From contig CAYVTZ010000026.1 in assembly GCA_964454685.1 (NCBI GenBank), positions 1 through 41,570 of the forward strand: a stretch of DNA of 41,570 nucleotides, read 5' to 3'. Shown in pieces: positions 41,154 to 41,570 of this stretch. The stretch comes from CAYVTZ01 sp964454685 (GTDB lineage: Bacteria; Bacillota; Clostridia; Christensenellales; Christensenellaceae). Position 1 is the first letter of the stretch; every line of letters begins with the position of its first letter. The notes under the pieces are model-generated. The model ran no database searches, was not told the origin of the DNA, and saw only the letters and a list, made by a program, of their open reading frames with translations. The position numbers were made by a program, and so were the translations under genes.

Positions 41154-41381
41154 ATGTTTGAAAAAATAGCACAGATGATCAGCGATTATCTGAAGATTGA
41201 TGTCAATACGATCACAATGGAAAGCCACGTGATTAAGGATTTAGGCTTCAACTCCATTGATGTGGTCGATCTGATTTGCAAACTGGAAGACACGTTCGGT
41301 GTGGAAATTTCCGATCGTGACGCAAGCAAGTTTCAGCGGGTTAAGGATGTCGTTGCTTTCTTGGAAGAGCACGCCAAGTAA
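41154..41381 (+). CDS. acyl carrier protein
   Basis: Small acidic carrier, 75 aa. The phosphopantetheine attachment Ser34 lies in DLGFNSIDVVDL, close to the DSL motif of FabA-type ACPs, and helix II is acidic. It follows the ligase by only about 12 bp, so the two are an operon, and it lacks the other fatty-acid genes, so it is a dedicated rather than the main fatty-acid ACP. The start is the second ATG of ATGATG; GGAG is 7 nt upstream. Confidence 0.92.
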   Translation: MFEKIAQMISDYLKIDVNTITMESHVIKDLGFNSIDVVDLICKLEDTFGVEISDRDASKFQRVKDVVAFLEEHAK

Positions 41382-41398
41382 TGCTTGACCATATCGAC

Positions 41399-41438
41399 AG
41401 AGCGGTTTTGGCGCAACTCACACAAACCGCTCTTTTTA
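41399..41438 (+). terminator. intrinsic terminator of the ligase-ACP operon
   Basis: AGAGCGGTTT and AAACCGCTCT form a 10-bp perfect stem followed by TTTTATTTTATT. Confidence 0.9.
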
Positions 41439-41466
41439 TTTTATTATTTTATTTCACAACAAAGCC

Positions 41467-41495
41467 TTGACAAATGCGTGGTGCTCACATAAAAT
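41467..41495 (+). promoter_or_regulatory. promoter of tRNA-Glu
   Basis: TTGACA (41467-41472), 17 bp, TAAAAT (41490-41495), about 20 bp before the tRNA 5' end. Confidence 0.8.
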
Positions 41496-41514
41496 ATTAT
41501 ATGCAATCAAAAAA

Positions 41515-41570
41515 GGCCCTATGGTCAAGCGGTCAAGACGTAGCCCTCTCACGGCTGAAACCGGGGTTCG
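41515..41570 (+). tRNA. tRNA-Glu (CTC), cut by the window end
   Basis: Starts GGCCCTATGGTCAAGCGG; the anticodon stem-loop TAGCC-CTCTCAC-GGCTG gives anticodon CTC. The T arm begins (GGGGTTCG) and the 3' acceptor strand lies beyond the window. Confidence 0.92.

Overview
The window looks like the chromosome of a Gram-positive bacterium of the Clostridia type, probably a host-associated anaerobe; genus cannot be told. Supporting signs are strong AGGAGG ribosome sites, consensus TTGACA/TATAAT promoters, a CIRCE (HrcA) operator, a BMP-type nucleoside lipoprotein transporter, a cytoplasmic GH13 amylase and tRNA genes with encoded CCA. Most genes lie on the minus strand.

Layout. (1) 70-5575: a purine-nucleoside-type ABC importer (two permeases, double ATPase, lipoprotein) behind a Crp/Fnr-family regulator whose promoter carries a 16-bp palindrome at about -41.5. 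(2) 6039-20647: a 14.6-kb integrative mobilizable element inserted in the 3' part of the initiator tRNA-fMet gene. It is bounded by 45-bp direct repeats and has matching ACCGTCAAA arm-type repeats just inside both ends. Right to left it holds a small protein, tyrosine integrase, a zinc-finger-like protein, an HTH/excisionase, a RepA-like ATPase, an oriT-like hairpin region, mobC, a MOBP-like relaxase with a second gene overlapping it out of frame, and a seven-gene type I restriction-modification operon (hsdM, rhuM, small ORF, hsdS, two unknown genes, hsdR). No type IV secretion genes are seen, so transfer would need a helper. (3) 20603-23284: tRNA-fMet with its promoter, then a YbhB-type protein, a VOC protein, a DUF1801 protein, a decayed YbhB copy and a MarR regulator with a perfect consensus promoter overlapped by 22-bp repeats. 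(4) 23455-25430: htpG under a perfect CIRCE operator. (5) 25558-37693: a 13-gene surface-polysaccharide/glycan locus on the minus strand. It has a CapE-like dehydratase and an RmlD-like reductase, a flippase, a PH-domain protein, GNAT, GT52, GT2 plus DUF2304, then a PseB-PseC-aldo/keto reductase-SpsF-class III aminotransferase module with its own promoter. The sugar made is not a standard pseudaminic acid as far as this window shows, because no NeuB/PseI synthase is present. (6) 37870-41438, plus strand: cytoplasmic alpha-amylase, then an AMP-dependent acyl ligase with a dedicated acyl carrier protein. (7) a tRNA-Glu cut by the window end.

The most interesting parts are the tRNA-fMet element (its ends, overlapping relaxase gene and restriction operon with extra genes), the incomplete nonulosonate-like sugar module, and several clear regulatory sites: the Crp/Fnr palindrome, the MarR repeats and CIRCE at htpG.
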